Under the pieces are notes generated by a model, which was not told where the DNA came from, did not search any database, and was given only the letters and a program-made list of their open reading frames with translations. Source: Herbinix sp. (GTDB lineage: Bacteria > Bacillota > Clostridia > Lachnospirales > Lachnospiraceae). Taken from it: DNA of 64,000 nucleotides. A program made the position numbers and the translations under genes. The DNA lies in the NCBI GenBank assembly GCA_029240245.1, contig JARBTJ010000002.1:62001-126000 (forward strand), written 5' to 3'. Below are positions 46,982 through 56,858 of the stretch, in pieces (positions within the stretch are counted from its first letter, which is position 1; each line of letters begins with the position of its first letter).

Positions 46982-47803
46982 ATGAAAGAAGATATTGTCA
47001 GCTTTATACAAGAAGATACCGATGGTACCGAATTACCGTTTTTTATCGAAATGACCGGTATTTCATATTGTGACGAAACTTATCGGATCGCCAGAAAGAA
47101 AAGTCCAATTTATGTATTCGAATACGTGTTGGAGGGTGAAGGAACCGTAATAACAGATGGGACTTGCTTTACACCCAAAAAAGGCGATGTTTATATCCTT
47201 CATCGCCACAGCACCCATGAATATTATTCGAATTCTACAAACCCCTGGACCAAAATCTGGTTTAATGCCAGAGGACAGGTCATCGATCATTTAATGCAGA
47301 TTTATAAGCTGAATCATACCAATCATATTGTTGAATCCAATGTATGTTCTCTTTTTTATGATTTACTGAATAAAGCACGGCAGGCGAAAAATAATAATAC
47401 CGATTTTTTAAAGGAAGCTTCTTTGATTTTTTATGAATTACTGCTTTCCCTCTATCCTTACGTTCATAAAAACAATACGGAGTATTCACAGGAAGCGATT
47501 ATTTTAAAGGATTACATTGATAAAAATAACATGCGTAAACTTGATTTAAAACAACTTAGCAATCTAATATACCATTCGCCTTCCCAGACAATACGCATAT
47601 TTAAAAATGCCTTTGGCGTCACTCCATATCAATATCTTATGTATCAAAAGCTCGAGATCGCAAAGCTTTTATTATTAAATACCAATAAAGGCATGAAAGA
47701 AATTGCTGCAGAATTAAATTTCTATGATGAGCATTACTTTTCCAATTACTTTAGTGAAAAGGTCGGACTGTCTCCTCTAAAATTTCGCAAATCAAATCAA
47801 TAG
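46982..47803 (+). CDS. AraC-family regulator
   Basis: The ATG at 46982 has GGAG 9 nt upstream; earlier in-frame ATG/GTG codons are too close to it. 273 residues: an N-terminal cupin sensor (~20-130, with HRHSTHEYYS) and a C-terminal double helix-turn-helix (~170-270: LDLKQLSNLIYHSPSQTIRIFKNAFGVTPYQYL and the second motif GMKEIAAELNFYDEHYFSNYF). A sugar-responsive activator is likely. It is divergent from the glutaminase-like gene, its likely target. Confidence 0.85.
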   Translation: MKEDIVSFIQEDTDGTELPFFIEMTGISYCDETYRIARKKSPIYVFEYVLEGEGTVITDGTCFTPKKGDVYILHRHSTHEYYSNSTNPWTKIWFNARGQVIDHLMQIYKLNHTNHIVESNVCSLFYDLLNKARQAKNNNTDFLKEASLIFYELLLSLYPYVHKNNTEYSQEAIILKDYIDKNNMRKLDLKQLSNLIYHSPSQTIRIFKNAFGVTPYQYLMYQKLEIAKLLLLNTNKGMKEIAAELNFYDEHYFSNYFSEKVGLSPLKFRKSNQ

Positions 47804-47880
47804 ACCTGTTATCATGATTTTATTAAGTTACGCATTATTTTGTGTTTTGTGTAAATAATACCATTAAAAGGAGGTATTGC

Positions 47881-48033
47881 ATGGAACATAAAGATTATAC
47901 TGATTATAATATAGCTGATTTACCGGAGGATGATATTTTAAATATCATGGAATTAGAAAATACTTTAAGGAAGAAAACGAATAAGGAAGTCGTGTTAATC
48001 GCTTACCAACAGACCAGTAAGGCAGAGCAATAA
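47881..48033 (+). CDS. Small acidic protein of unknown function
   Basis: 50 residues from the ATG at 47881, which has AGGAGG 7 nt upstream. The sequence (MEHKDYTDYNIADLPEDDIL...) is acidic at the N-terminus and Lys-rich in the middle. It has no signal, membrane segment or recognised domain. It is followed within 15 nt by a strong terminator, which supports a real transcript. It lies 78 nt after the AraC gene and may be co-transcribed. Confidence 0.6.
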   Translation: MEHKDYTDYNIADLPEDDILNIMELENTLRKKTNKEVVLIAYQQTSKAEQ

Positions 48034-48045
48034 TATTCTGTATCA

Positions 48046-48137
48046 AAAAGGGCTTTTGCAAAATACAAACATACACTTGAGTAAATAACTTACCCCTCTC
48101 TAAAATATGTTTGCATGTTACAGAAGCCCTTTTCCAT
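48046..48137. terminator. Bidirectional terminator
   Basis: Arms AAAAGGGCTTTTG (48046-48058) and CAGAAGCCCTTTT (48121-48133) around a ~62-nt loop that also pairs internally (CAAACATA / TATGTTTG). Serves the small plus-strand gene and possibly the minus-strand gene ending at 48159. Confidence 0.7.
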
Positions 48138-48158
48138 TTAATCATTTCTGTATCTTCA

Positions 48159-48875
48159 TTAAATCTGCTTTAAATATTCACAGTCATTACGTATGCAATC
48201 CCACATAGGTTTATCAAATTCTTCATGTTCTACAATGAAATATTTTGTATACTGAGCCGCTTCTTTTACCTTCTTCATATCAATGATACCGTCTGCCACG
48301 TCCACATTTGCCTTCTTATCATCGATTTGCTTAATATGAATTAACTCAACCTTCTTACCCCATTTTTTTATGTATTCGATCGGATCGATTCCGGCATAAA
48401 GAACCCAAAAAATATCAAGCTCAAGAATTACATTGCCATTGGTCTTCTCAGCAATAAGGTCAAGTGCATAGGTTCCATTAATGGTAACAAACTCATGGTC
48501 ATGATTATGATATCCGACCTTGATATTCTCACCTGCCGCTATATCGCCGCATTTATTTAATACCTGTACCAGATGATCCACATCCTCCATAGTATCTACC
48601 TTCGCCCAGGGGCAAATAATATATTTGGAATCGATTGATTGATTGAAGTTTAAGATCTCTGAAAAATTCACTTCAAAGTCTTGAATACCGCAGTGTGAAC
48701 CGACCGAATAAAGGTTATTTTGTGCTAGCAACTCCTTTACTTGATCTGCGGATAAACCGCCGTAGCCTGCAAATTCTACGCCTTTATAGCCGATTTTGCT
48801 TACTTCCTCGACTGCTTTTTTAAAGTCTTTGCTTGTTTCCGAATTAATTGAGTAGAGTTGTAACGAAACTTCCAT
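48159..48875 (-). CDS. Sugar phosphate isomerase/epimerase (xylose isomerase-like TIM barrel)
   Basis: 238 residues: EVSLQLYSIN, GYKGVEFAGYGG, VGYHNHDHEF, LELDIFWVLYAGID, LIHIKQID and YFIVEHEEFD carry the metal ligands of the AP-endonuclease-2-type barrel (E, H, D, H, E). It probably acts on a keto-sugar or cyclitol produced by the two oxidoreductases encoded upstream in the same operon (gap 14 nt). Confidence 0.82.
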   Translation of the reverse strand: MEVSLQLYSINSETSKDFKKAVEEVSKIGYKGVEFAGYGGLSADQVKELLAQNNLYSVGSHCGIQDFEVNFSEILNFNQSIDSKYIICPWAKVDTMEDVDHLVQVLNKCGDIAAGENIKVGYHNHDHEFVTINGTYALDLIAEKTNGNVILELDIFWVLYAGIDPIEYIKKWGKKVELIHIKQIDDKKANVDVADGIIDMKKVKEAAQYTKYFIVEHEEFDKPMWDCIRNDCEYLKQI

Positions 48876-48889
48876 TCTGTTATCCTTTC

Positions 48890-49855
48890 CTAAACCATTT
48901 CCTTCTTTCCACTGTTATGTGAACGATAGGCTGCCTCCATGAGTCTTGTCAGTACGATAGAATCCTCTATTCCAAAGGTAACACCCTCTTTATTAAATTC
49001 ACCATTCGCCCACTGAACAACAGGGGAGGGAAGAGCTTCCGGTAATTGCTCCGGTGCTACCCATTTGCCATCGGTTTCCTTATTTGCATAACATACACCG
49101 TCACGGATTAACAGGCAACCCTCCGTACCACTGATTTCTAAAGTAGCCGGATTATAGACGGACACAAAGCCTGTTTCGGAAACTCCTATCGCTCCATTTT
49201 CAAATTCAATAACAGAAACTGCATTATCCTCTACACCGCGACCTGTTATATCGGTAAATACGGATTGAATTGTTTTAGGCTCACCAAGAAGCCAGTTAAG
49301 TAAATACATCGGATGAGCGCCTAAGTCAATCATAGCGCCTCCACCGCACTGCTCTTTACTGTAAAAATGAGCCGGAAGCCAGTTTCCTATGCTACCATTA
49401 TGAACATTGCGCATTCTGGCATAGGTTACACGGCCAAGGGCACCGCTTTCCACCATATTTTTCGCGAACAGAAATTCACTACTGCATTTCTTCACTAAAG
49501 AAAGGGTTAGATCCTCACCGTTTTTCTGTAAAGCCTCTTTGATCTCCAAACAATCTGCTGTGGTTATCTCTAATACCTTTTCACTAAATACCTTTTTCCC
49601 TGCATGAATTGCTTTTAGAATGAGCTCTTTGTGTACTGAGGTTGCAGAGGTTATAACTACTCCACCGATCGATTGGTCTGCAAGTACCTCATCATAGCTT
49701 GAATAGAATTTAACTCCGAATTTCTCTGCATATTTCATTCCGCGATCTGCATCCTCATCCCAGATAGCAGTTACCTTGCTGCTGGTCTTTTCGATGATGC
49801 TGCGGGTATATTCTTCTGCATGTACATGCCAATAACTGATTATTGCTACATTCAT
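48890..49855 (-). CDS. Gfo/Idh/MocA-family oxidoreductase
   Basis: 321 residues. The N-terminal Rossmann begins NVAIISYWHVHAEEYTRSI, without the usual GxGxxG but in the family's place. EKVLEI replaces the EKP motif. The C-terminal beta sheet domain has GAMIDLGAHPMYLLNWLLG. NAD(P)-dependent sugar or cyclitol oxidoreductase, substrate unknown. The loss of GxGxxG suggests altered cofactor binding. Second gene of a three-gene operon. Confidence 0.8.
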   Translation of the reverse strand: MNVAIISYWHVHAEEYTRSIIEKTSSKVTAIWDEDADRGMKYAEKFGVKFYSSYDEVLADQSIGGVVITSATSVHKELILKAIHAGKKVFSEKVLEITTADCLEIKEALQKNGEDLTLSLVKKCSSEFLFAKNMVESGALGRVTYARMRNVHNGSIGNWLPAHFYSKEQCGGGAMIDLGAHPMYLLNWLLGEPKTIQSVFTDITGRGVEDNAVSVIEFENGAIGVSETGFVSVYNPATLEISGTEGCLLIRDGVCYANKETDGKWVAPEQLPEALPSPVVQWANGEFNKEGVTFGIEDSIVLTRLMEAAYRSHNSGKKEMV

Positions 49856-49877
49856 TTTGTTTACCCCTTCTCAATAA

Positions 49878-50960
49878 TTAATCAAAATAAACCGGCTGTC
49901 CTGTCTGTGCTGATACATAAATAGCTTCTAATATCTCGGAAACAACACAAGCCTGTTCCGGTTTTACAACAACCTCGGTGTCATTCTTAACCGCATTAAT
50001 CCAGCGTCTTGCTTCAACATCTGCTGGGCTGCTGGAAACTCCTTCAAAGAAGGCAACTCCGCCGCTTGCCATGTCCGGTTTGATTTCTATCAAACGGTTA
50101 AATTCCACCTTATTGATGGTTACACCACCCTTAATCTGTGCTCCTGCATCGCTTCCGCATAATACGGTGCTGCCTTCGCCGATCGGTTCACTGGTATTTA
50201 ATGCCCAGCTTGACTCAAGTATAATCGTTGCGCCATTTTTCATAACGATGAATCCAAACGCAGAATCCTCCATGGTGTTTTCACCGGGTGCCCATCCGCC
50301 CCAAGGATTACCGCATTCCGGGTTGTTCACTTTCTTATATTTGGTGCCCACAACCATTTTGGGTTCATAATTGTTCATCAGATACAATGTGATATCTAAG
50401 GAATGGGTTCCGATGTCTATTAACGGGCCACCGCCTTGTTCATATTCATTTAGGAATACACCCCAGTTCGGAGTTCCTCTTCTTCTTACCGCAAATGCTT
50501 TTGCAAAATAGATTTCACCTAAATCACCGCGCTCGATGATGCTTTTTAAATAAAGAGCTTCCGGTTTATGTCTATGCTGATAACCAATCGTAAGCTTCTT
50601 TCCTGTTTCCTTTGCTGCCTGTACCATTTTTCTTGCATCCTCAGCAGTTTTTGCCATAGGCTTTTCACACATAACATGCTTGCCTGCATGTAGAGCATCA
50701 ATTGAAATCGGTGCATGGGAACGGTTTGGTGTACATACGTGTACTACCTCAATATCAGGGTCCTTTAATAATTCCTGATAATCGCTGTAAACCTTAGAAT
50801 CTGCTGTGCCGTATTTTTCTTTCGCCTTTTCTGCCTTCTCAGGTATAATGTCACAGAATGCAACCATCTCCACATCGCCTAGTTTACTTAGGGAAGGCAT
50901 ATGCTTACCGTTTGCAATACCTCCGCAACCAATGATACCTATTTTAATCTTCTTCTCCAT
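49878..50960 (-). CDS. Gfo/Idh/MocA-family oxidoreductase
   Basis: 360 residues. Rossmann start IGIIGCGGIANGKHMPSL (GxGG type), VMCEKPMAKT (EKP motif), and catalytic region GGGPLIDIGTHSLDITLYLM. A typical NAD(P)-dependent dehydrogenase of inositols or sugars. It is first in the operon, 22 nt before the second oxidoreductase. The two may catalyse coupled oxidation and reduction, as in glycoside-processing pathways that pass through 3-keto sugars. The AraC gene at 51270 is divergent. Confidence 0.88.
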   Translation of the reverse strand: MEKKIKIGIIGCGGIANGKHMPSLSKLGDVEMVAFCDIIPEKAEKAKEKYGTADSKVYSDYQELLKDPDIEVVHVCTPNRSHAPISIDALHAGKHVMCEKPMAKTAEDARKMVQAAKETGKKLTIGYQHRHKPEALYLKSIIERGDLGEIYFAKAFAVRRRGTPNWGVFLNEYEQGGGPLIDIGTHSLDITLYLMNNYEPKMVVGTKYKKVNNPECGNPWGGWAPGENTMEDSAFGFIVMKNGATIILESSWALNTSEPIGEGSTVLCGSDAGAQIKGGVTINKVEFNRLIEIKPDMASGGVAFFEGVSSSPADVEARRWINAVKNDTEVVVKPEQACVVSEILEAIYVSAQTGQPVYFD

Positions 50961-50995
50961 CAGTTTTATCTCCTTTTCTTATTTAAAATCATAAA

Positions 50996-51067
50996 AGACG
51001 TTTGTGAAACAGTATAGTTTTTACCATTGCACACACAACGCATACTATTCCTCCGCTCCAACCCGTT
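50996..51067 (+). mobile_element. MITE-like palindromic repeat, truncated copy C
   Basis: About 70 bp matching the left half of copy A in the same orientation (TTGCACACACAACGCATACT is identical), then the match stops after CGCTCCAAC. It lies in the 309-bp divergent gap upstream of the Gfo/Idh operon. The rest of that gap is AT-rich, with no promoter I would assign firmly. Confidence 0.75.
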
Positions 51068-51269
51068 AACTCTTTTCCTTGTTTCATAAAAAGTAAATTA
51101 TTTGATATCCGAAGCTATCGTTAATGTGCAAAAATCCGATTCGCAATTCAACCTCAGATGTAAGCTTGAACTACTGTTTCATTTTACTAAAACATAGCAC
51201 AAACAACTTTGATATGATATAATTATTCTATAAAAAAATATCATTTTTTTGTCATCGGGAGGTTTTTAT

Positions 51270-52163
51270 ATGGGACATGATTATTACGTAGAGAAAAGAA
51301 GCATCAATGGAGAAATACCACTCCAATTCAGTGCCCATGCTCAGGAAACCCTCGGAGCTACCACAATGGCGCAGGCACATATTCATGATTATATCGAAAT
51401 CATCTATACATTATCCGGTGAATATCAGATTTTACTTAATAATAAGGAATATAACTTTCAGACAGGGGATATGGTTTTAATTAATTCCAATGAAGTGCAT
51501 AATATCATTTCTCTGCATACGGGCATGAACAAATATATTGTTATAAAATTTGAGCCGGAGCTATTATATACCACCTCTCAATCCGTTTTTGAAATGAAAT
51601 ATGTCATGCCTTTTATACTAAATGAATCGACCCATCAAAAGATATTTGAACGAGAGGAAATAGAAAAAACGGTGATCCCCGATATTATTGATGGGATTTA
51701 TCAGGAATATACAGCAAAGAAGTACGGTTATGAACTCGCCATAAGAGCAAATATTTATAATTTATTTTTGTTTATCCTCCGTAGATGGAATATACAAAAT
51801 GTTGATTTAAACATAAATCCCGATATTCCCAAGGATATCGTTACCCGACTGCAAACTGTGTTTGACTATATTGAGAATAACTATCAAAACGATATTACCG
51901 CTCTTGATATGTCCAATTTAAGTCACATCAGCTACAGTTATTTCTCCAGGCTTTTTAAAAAGGTTATGAAGAGAAGCTTTCGCGATTATTTAACCTATGT
52001 AAGGATTTCAAAGGCAGAAAAATTACTGACCACTTCAGAATTAAATATCACAGAAATTGCACTCGCGGTTGGCTTCACTACCTCCAGTTATTTTATCCAA
52101 CAGTTTAAGCTATATAAAGAGATTTCCCCAAAGCAATTTCAATTGAAGTACCGCAAGGCATAG
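51270..52163 (+). CDS. AraC-family regulator
   Basis: The ATG at 51270 has GGGAGG 7 nt upstream. 297 residues: an N-terminal cupin (~20-130, AQAHIHDYIEIIYTLSGEY) and a C-terminal AraC DNA-binding domain (~195-295, LDMSNLSHISYSYFSRLFKKVM ... NITEIALAVGFTTSSYFIQQFK). Probably senses the sugar used by the divergent Gfo/Idh/isomerase operon. Confidence 0.87.
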   Translation: MGHDYYVEKRSINGEIPLQFSAHAQETLGATTMAQAHIHDYIEIIYTLSGEYQILLNNKEYNFQTGDMVLINSNEVHNIISLHTGMNKYIVIKFEPELLYTTSQSVFEMKYVMPFILNESTHQKIFEREEIEKTVIPDIIDGIYQEYTAKKYGYELAIRANIYNLFLFILRRWNIQNVDLNINPDIPKDIVTRLQTVFDYIENNYQNDITALDMSNLSHISYSYFSRLFKKVMKRSFRDYLTYVRISKAEKLLTTSELNITEIALAVGFTTSSYFIQQFKLYKEISPKQFQLKYRKA

Positions 52164-52325
52164 ACTTAAATGAAATAAATAATCTTTAATTTTTTAATGT
52201 TTTAGATCAAAATATGAATACCCATATATTGCAGTAAGAAACTTCACAATTTCTTCACAAATGCAGGAAATACTAGTCTAGAAAGATAGTGTATCTGTTG
52301 TATATTCGGAAAGTGAGGAAGTAGA

Positions 52326-52730
52326 ATGTATCAAGCGAAATTATGTTTTTTTGCGATTGCCTGCATGGCAGGACTTGTCGGCTTCAGTCCGGTAGTAACA
52401 CTTGCAGCTGAAACAGATACGGAATCGGTAACACTGTCAGAAAAGGATAGAGATCAAAAAGATAATAAATCCGCTTATAAAAAGAAAATGAAAGAAGCCA
52501 ACCAAAAATGGGATACTCTTTCATCAAAACAAAAGGAAGAAGTATATGCTTTGATTGAAAATAAGATGAAAGCAGAAATTAATATCATGGACAAATTAGT
52601 TGATTACGGTGTTATGACAAAAGAAGATGCCGATGCCATTAAGAACCATATGACTGCTAAATTTAAAAAAATCAAAGATAACGGAGAATTTCCCTTGATG
52701 AGAATGAAAGACAGGGAAAAAAGAAACTAA
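52326..52730 (+). CDS. Secreted DUF2680-type protein
   Basis: 134 residues with a signal peptide (hydrophobic core 7-25, cleavage near LAAET). The mature part is charged and helical, and includes IMDKLVDYGVMTKEDADAIKNHM, the pattern of DUF2680 (YckD-like). Function unknown; extracytoplasmic. GAGG precedes the ATG and a terminator follows. Confidence 0.75.
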   Translation: MYQAKLCFFAIACMAGLVGFSPVVTLAAETDTESVTLSEKDRDQKDNKSAYKKKMKEANQKWDTLSSKQKEEVYALIENKMKAEINIMDKLVDYGVMTKEDADAIKNHMTAKFKKIKDNGEFPLMRMKDREKRN

Positions 52731-52805
52731 CATTAACGTTCGAGTTTGAAACTGTATCAGATGGGTTACAATTGTAATAACAACGGATTACGCTGACTTT
52801 CAAAT

Positions 52806-52846
52806 GAAATGACCCCTAGTTCTTACACTGGGGGTCATTTCATTTT
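52806..52846 (+). terminator. Terminator after the DUF2680 gene
   Basis: Stem GAAATGACCCCTAGT / ACTGGGGGTCATTTC with a 6-nt loop and a CATTTT tail. Confidence 0.75.
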
Positions 52847-52921
52847 GAAGGGTGATTTTATGAATAAGAAAAATAACAAACTTTTTCTGATAAACTAAGC
52901 ATTCAGGTTCTAGTGGCTGGA

Positions 52922-55018
52922 TTATTCCTCAATTTTAAAGATACTTATAGAAGCTTCTAAATACTTCGCATCTTCACTTAATTGCAATACCACCTCATTT
53001 AACCGATGAACCTCATTTAATTGATCACCTGCCGTAACTCCGAGCTGATTTGCTGCAGCCGTGGTTTCCTCCGTCGCTGCAGATATGCTTTCGATGGAAC
53101 CTAAGGTAACATCCTTTGCTTGCTCAATTCCCTCAACCCCGATGGCAATCTGATTCAAGTTTTCCGTTAGGCTTTCTACATGTTTATTAATATCAGTAAA
53201 CACCTTTACCGTGCTGTTTAATGCACCTTCCTGGGATAATACGATTTTTTCAGCCTGTTTTGCGGATACAACGGTCTTCTTCGTCTGCTTTTCTATCTTT
53301 TCGATAATCTTTTCAATCTCTTTAGAAGCCTCCAAGGACTGGGTTGCTAATTTTCTAATTTCCTCCGCAACGACGGTAAAACCGCGTCCTGCCTGCCCTG
53401 CTCTGGCAGCTTCAATGGATGCATTCAATGACAACAAATTAGTCTGCTCCGCAATTTCGTTCATGGTTCCGATGATTCCGGTGATAGCACGTGATTCCTT
53501 CTCCAGATTCTCGATATCATTAATCACGGTCCTTGTTATATTCGTAGTATCCTTTGCCTTATCCCCGAGATCATCTACAATAACAATACCATTACCCACT
53601 ATTTCCTTCGTATTGGAAGCAATGTCTGCGATATTTCTTGTACTGCAGTATACCTCATTGATTTTACTTGCCAGATCTGACATTTGATTCAGGCAGTTTT
53701 CAGCATCCTCAGCTTGTTGAGTTACAACCTGCTCAATATCACTGACTGCATCCGAAATATTTTTTGTTGCATCCACTAAAACAATCGAACTGCCCGATAC
53801 CACAGAAGCAGATTTTGATACTGTTTCACTTACCCCGGTAATCTTTTTAATCAGACCCAGCATACTGTAAATCATATCATTAATATTTTTACTGAGTGTA
53901 TGGAACTCATCTCTTCTTCTCACTGAAATTGTCTTTGTCAAATCACCCGATGCTGTTTGTTGAAGTACAGCGTTCGTCTTGTGGATGATATTACTAAAGC
54001 CCGAAGCCATAAAGGTTCCAAAGGCTATTGCTATCAAAGACGCGACAAGCACAATAATAAAGGTTAATCCTTTTACTTCATTTGCCTGCTTAACGATGAC
54101 GGATTTCTCTATTGCTGCACATAGCATACTGTCATTTTCTTTTATTTTCGAATAAACAAAAATATACTCCTTACCTTCTATTTTTATATATTCAAATCCT
54201 GTTTCATCCTTTTTATTCTCAATTGCTTTTTTGTAATAACTCTGATCAATAAACTTAAATTCAGCCGGTATGGTGCCATTTATGATCTCCCTACCGTCCT
54301 TTGTAATAAATGCACTAATGCTCCCCTCCGGTAGGCCGCTTTCTGCCAGGGTATTCTTAACAAAGTCAGAGGATACGTCTATGATGATATAGCCGTTGGG
54401 CTTATTCACAATACTAAGTAGTTGTCTCATATAGCTGACAGCATAGGTATCCTGCGCAAGACCCTTCTTTGTATCCAGATATGGGTGTACTCCAATCCAG
54501 GTTTTACTTACCTTTGATGAAAGTAAGTCACTCATCCCGCTTTCAGCCATAAACTCATCATAAAACCCTTCCATTAATGAGCCATTTCCTGAGATTCCAA
54601 CTCCATAGTCACTGAATAAATAGATATTGGCAATGTAGTCCTCTAAAAATACGTTAGAATTGATGAGTTCTTGTATTTCCCGAAATCGACTCATCTCTTC
54701 CAAATCATCTGATTTATAAAATCCTGAATAATAACTTTTTAATACTTTATTTGAATTTAATAAGTTCGCTTTTGCAGTCACTGCCTCAAAGCCAAAATTA
54801 AGATACTTCCCCATATTGGATAAATTTGTTATTGTGTTTTTTTCATAGCTGCCAATTAAACCCGATGAAGATTTCATATAAGAAAAAACGCCTAAAATTA
54901 TGATAAAAACCACCGGTAACAAAAATGCCATGATTAATTTCGCTCTGATATTATACAGATACTTTATGTACTTTCTGAACCCCTTCAGTAAATCCATCTT
55001 ATTTCCCTTGTCTTTCAT
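52922..55018 (-). CDS. Methyl-accepting chemotaxis protein
   Basis: The ATG at 55018 has AAGGAG 9 nt upstream; 698 residues. Membrane helix (~24-48), double-Cache-type extracytoplasmic sensor (~50-320), second helix (~320-345), HAMP (~345-400), and a signalling domain with [38 protein letters not shown] (hairpin tip). It relays a ligand signal to CheA. It is the fourth gene in line behind the sugar ABC transporter genes, though a terminator at 55093 separates them. Confidence 0.92.
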   Translation of the reverse strand: MKDKGNKMDLLKGFRKYIKYLYNIRAKLIMAFLLPVVFIIILGVFSYMKSSSGLIGSYEKNTITNLSNMGKYLNFGFEAVTAKANLLNSNKVLKSYYSGFYKSDDLEEMSRFREIQELINSNVFLEDYIANIYLFSDYGVGISGNGSLMEGFYDEFMAESGMSDLLSSKVSKTWIGVHPYLDTKKGLAQDTYAVSYMRQLLSIVNKPNGYIIIDVSSDFVKNTLAESGLPEGSISAFITKDGREIINGTIPAEFKFIDQSYYKKAIENKKDETGFEYIKIEGKEYIFVYSKIKENDSMLCAAIEKSVIVKQANEVKGLTFIIVLVASLIAIAFGTFMASGFSNIIHKTNAVLQQTASGDLTKTISVRRRDEFHTLSKNINDMIYSMLGLIKKITGVSETVSKSASVVSGSSIVLVDATKNISDAVSDIEQVVTQQAEDAENCLNQMSDLASKINEVYCSTRNIADIASNTKEIVGNGIVIVDDLGDKAKDTTNITRTVINDIENLEKESRAITGIIGTMNEIAEQTNLLSLNASIEAARAGQAGRGFTVVAEEIRKLATQSLEASKEIEKIIEKIEKQTKKTVVSAKQAEKIVLSQEGALNSTVKVFTDINKHVESLTENLNQIAIGVEGIEQAKDVTLGSIESISAATEETTAAANQLGVTAGDQLNEVHRLNEVVLQLSEDAKYLEASISIFKIEE

Positions 55019-55092
55019 GTACATTCTCTCCTTCAGCATTTAAAAATACTAGAAAGTTTATTTCACAGTATGGAGATGCAATATTATTTTAT

Positions 55093-55125
55093 GAAAACAA
55101 CCGGCGCAAAGCCGGCTGTTTTCAT
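55093..55125 (-). terminator. Terminator of the sugar ABC operon
   Basis: Stem GAAAACAGCCGGC / GCCGGTTGTTTTC with a 4-6 nt loop on the minus strand, about 45 nt past the stop at 55169. Confidence 0.75.
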
Positions 55126-55168
55126 AAATTGTAAATCAGTACTATTCGTAAAATTAATTAATTATTTC

Positions 55169-56800
55169 TTATTTGTAGCCATACTCTTCACAGTATGCAG
55201 CCCATTGTTCTTTGAAGGCATCACGACAGGTAGTAAGACCGGCAGCTTCTGCTTTTTCTAAGAATTTTGCGATCTCTGCTTCCACATCATCTACAAGACC
55301 AGCCTGAATCGGTGCAAGGTATTGTCTCATAACGTCAGAAACAGCTGCTCTCTCAACTTGATATTCATCATAATTCTCTGTAAAGTTAGAGTAAATATTT
55401 ACATTAGGGAATTTAGTCTTATCGCCGATTTCAGCATATTTAGCGGACATTTCGCTTAACAGTTTATCACTTTCTTGTTTCAACTTGTAATCGTTATTTC
55501 TTAAGTTCCAGGTGTTAAAGCCTTCATATTTGAAGTTTTCGGATAAGTTCTTGTAATATCCGTTTGCATCAATTTCATAATGAGTTCCTTCAATACCAGC
55601 CTGAACTAAATTATTAAGAGTTTGATCGGTGAACATTAAATCAAGTGCCATTAATGCTCTTTCCGGATTTTCAGAATCACGAACGATTGCTGTTGCATTC
55701 TGAATTGCACTTGCAGGATAAAGAACGCCGGTTACCTCACCATATGCTAAATAAGCAGATGTCCAATCAGGATTTTCTTTAGCAAAATCTGTTACAGCGG
55801 TGATATGTTTATTCGGGTTCTGACCAGCTACTTCAGCTACGCAAAGACCGGTCTTAAAGGATTCATCATTGTTCGGATCAGATAAAGCACTTCTTGACCA
55901 GAAGCCTAAATCAGCCCATTTCTTCATTAACTTCATGTCTTCTACGAAGTCCTCGGAATACCAGTAATCATAAACATCGGCAGGAGTATTATAATCTGCT
56001 GCTAAACCGTAAGGGAAAGCATTGTTTGTGATCCAGGGATATTTTAAGTTAAATACGTTAGCCGCATCAAATGCAGTAACTAAACCGGAGCTTTCTGCTG
56101 TTGTTACGGTTAAGAGTCCCTGATTAGGATCTTTTTCTTTAATACCTAATAAATAAGCTTCAAAGTTCTCTAAAGAATTCGGAACCGGAAGATCATATTT
56201 AACTCTTAAATCTTCACGATATTTAATACCATTAACGGTATATTCCGGCCATGTACCGGGAATTGAATAAAGTGTTCCGTCAACCTTACACATATTTAGA
56301 AGACCTTCATCAACAGTAGCTAAAATATTAGGTGCATAGGTAGGAAGTAACTCATCAAGTTCAAGGAAAGCACCCGCTGTAGCAAGTGTACCATAACTAT
56401 TCCAGTTTGCTACATAAATCATATCTGACTGTCCTGAGGTAAGCTCTAAATTATATTTCTGAGCCCAGTCAGTCCATGTGGAGAATTGGAAATCAATCGT
56501 TGCATTAATTTTTTCCAGTAAAATTTTGTTAATCTCTTCTTCTACTAATACTTCATCAACCGGAGCATCCCCCATTACATAGAATACTAAATCAACTTTT
56601 TCAGATGTATCAATTGCCGGTTCCTCTGTAGGTGTGTCTGTCGGATCATCTTTGCCGTCGTCTGTATCATCTTGATTACCAGTATTACCAGAAGGATTCT
56701 TATCATCATCCTTCTCTCCTCCCTTACTGCCGCAGGCCACTAATGAAAGCACCATGCAAAGCATAAGGATTACGCTTAAAAGCTTTTTAATTTTTCCCAT
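55169..56800 (-). CDS. Extracellular sugar-binding lipoprotein
   Basis: 543 residues. Lipobox LSLVACGSKG (Cys near 23), a disordered Asp/Asn/Thr linker (~28-65), then a bilobed substrate-binding fold (~70-540) of the family-1 type paired with LplB/LplC permeases; the C-terminal part looks DUF3502-like. It delivers an oligosaccharide to the permeases encoded just upstream in the operon. Substrate unknown. Confidence 0.87.
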   Translation of the reverse strand: MGKIKKLLSVILMLCMVLSLVACGSKGGEKDDDKNPSGNTGNQDDTDDGKDDPTDTPTEEPAIDTSEKVDLVFYVMGDAPVDEVLVEEEINKILLEKINATIDFQFSTWTDWAQKYNLELTSGQSDMIYVANWNSYGTLATAGAFLELDELLPTYAPNILATVDEGLLNMCKVDGTLYSIPGTWPEYTVNGIKYREDLRVKYDLPVPNSLENFEAYLLGIKEKDPNQGLLTVTTAESSGLVTAFDAANVFNLKYPWITNNAFPYGLAADYNTPADVYDYWYSEDFVEDMKLMKKWADLGFWSRSALSDPNNDESFKTGLCVAEVAGQNPNKHITAVTDFAKENPDWTSAYLAYGEVTGVLYPASAIQNATAIVRDSENPERALMALDLMFTDQTLNNLVQAGIEGTHYEIDANGYYKNLSENFKYEGFNTWNLRNNDYKLKQESDKLLSEMSAKYAEIGDKTKFPNVNIYSNFTENYDEYQVERAAVSDVMRQYLAPIQAGLVDDVEAEIAKFLEKAEAAGLTTCRDAFKEQWAAYCEEYGYK

Positions 56801-56858
56801 ATTTACCTCCTAATATGTTTATACTTTTATACCAAAGCATAGCTTCTATGCTCTAATA

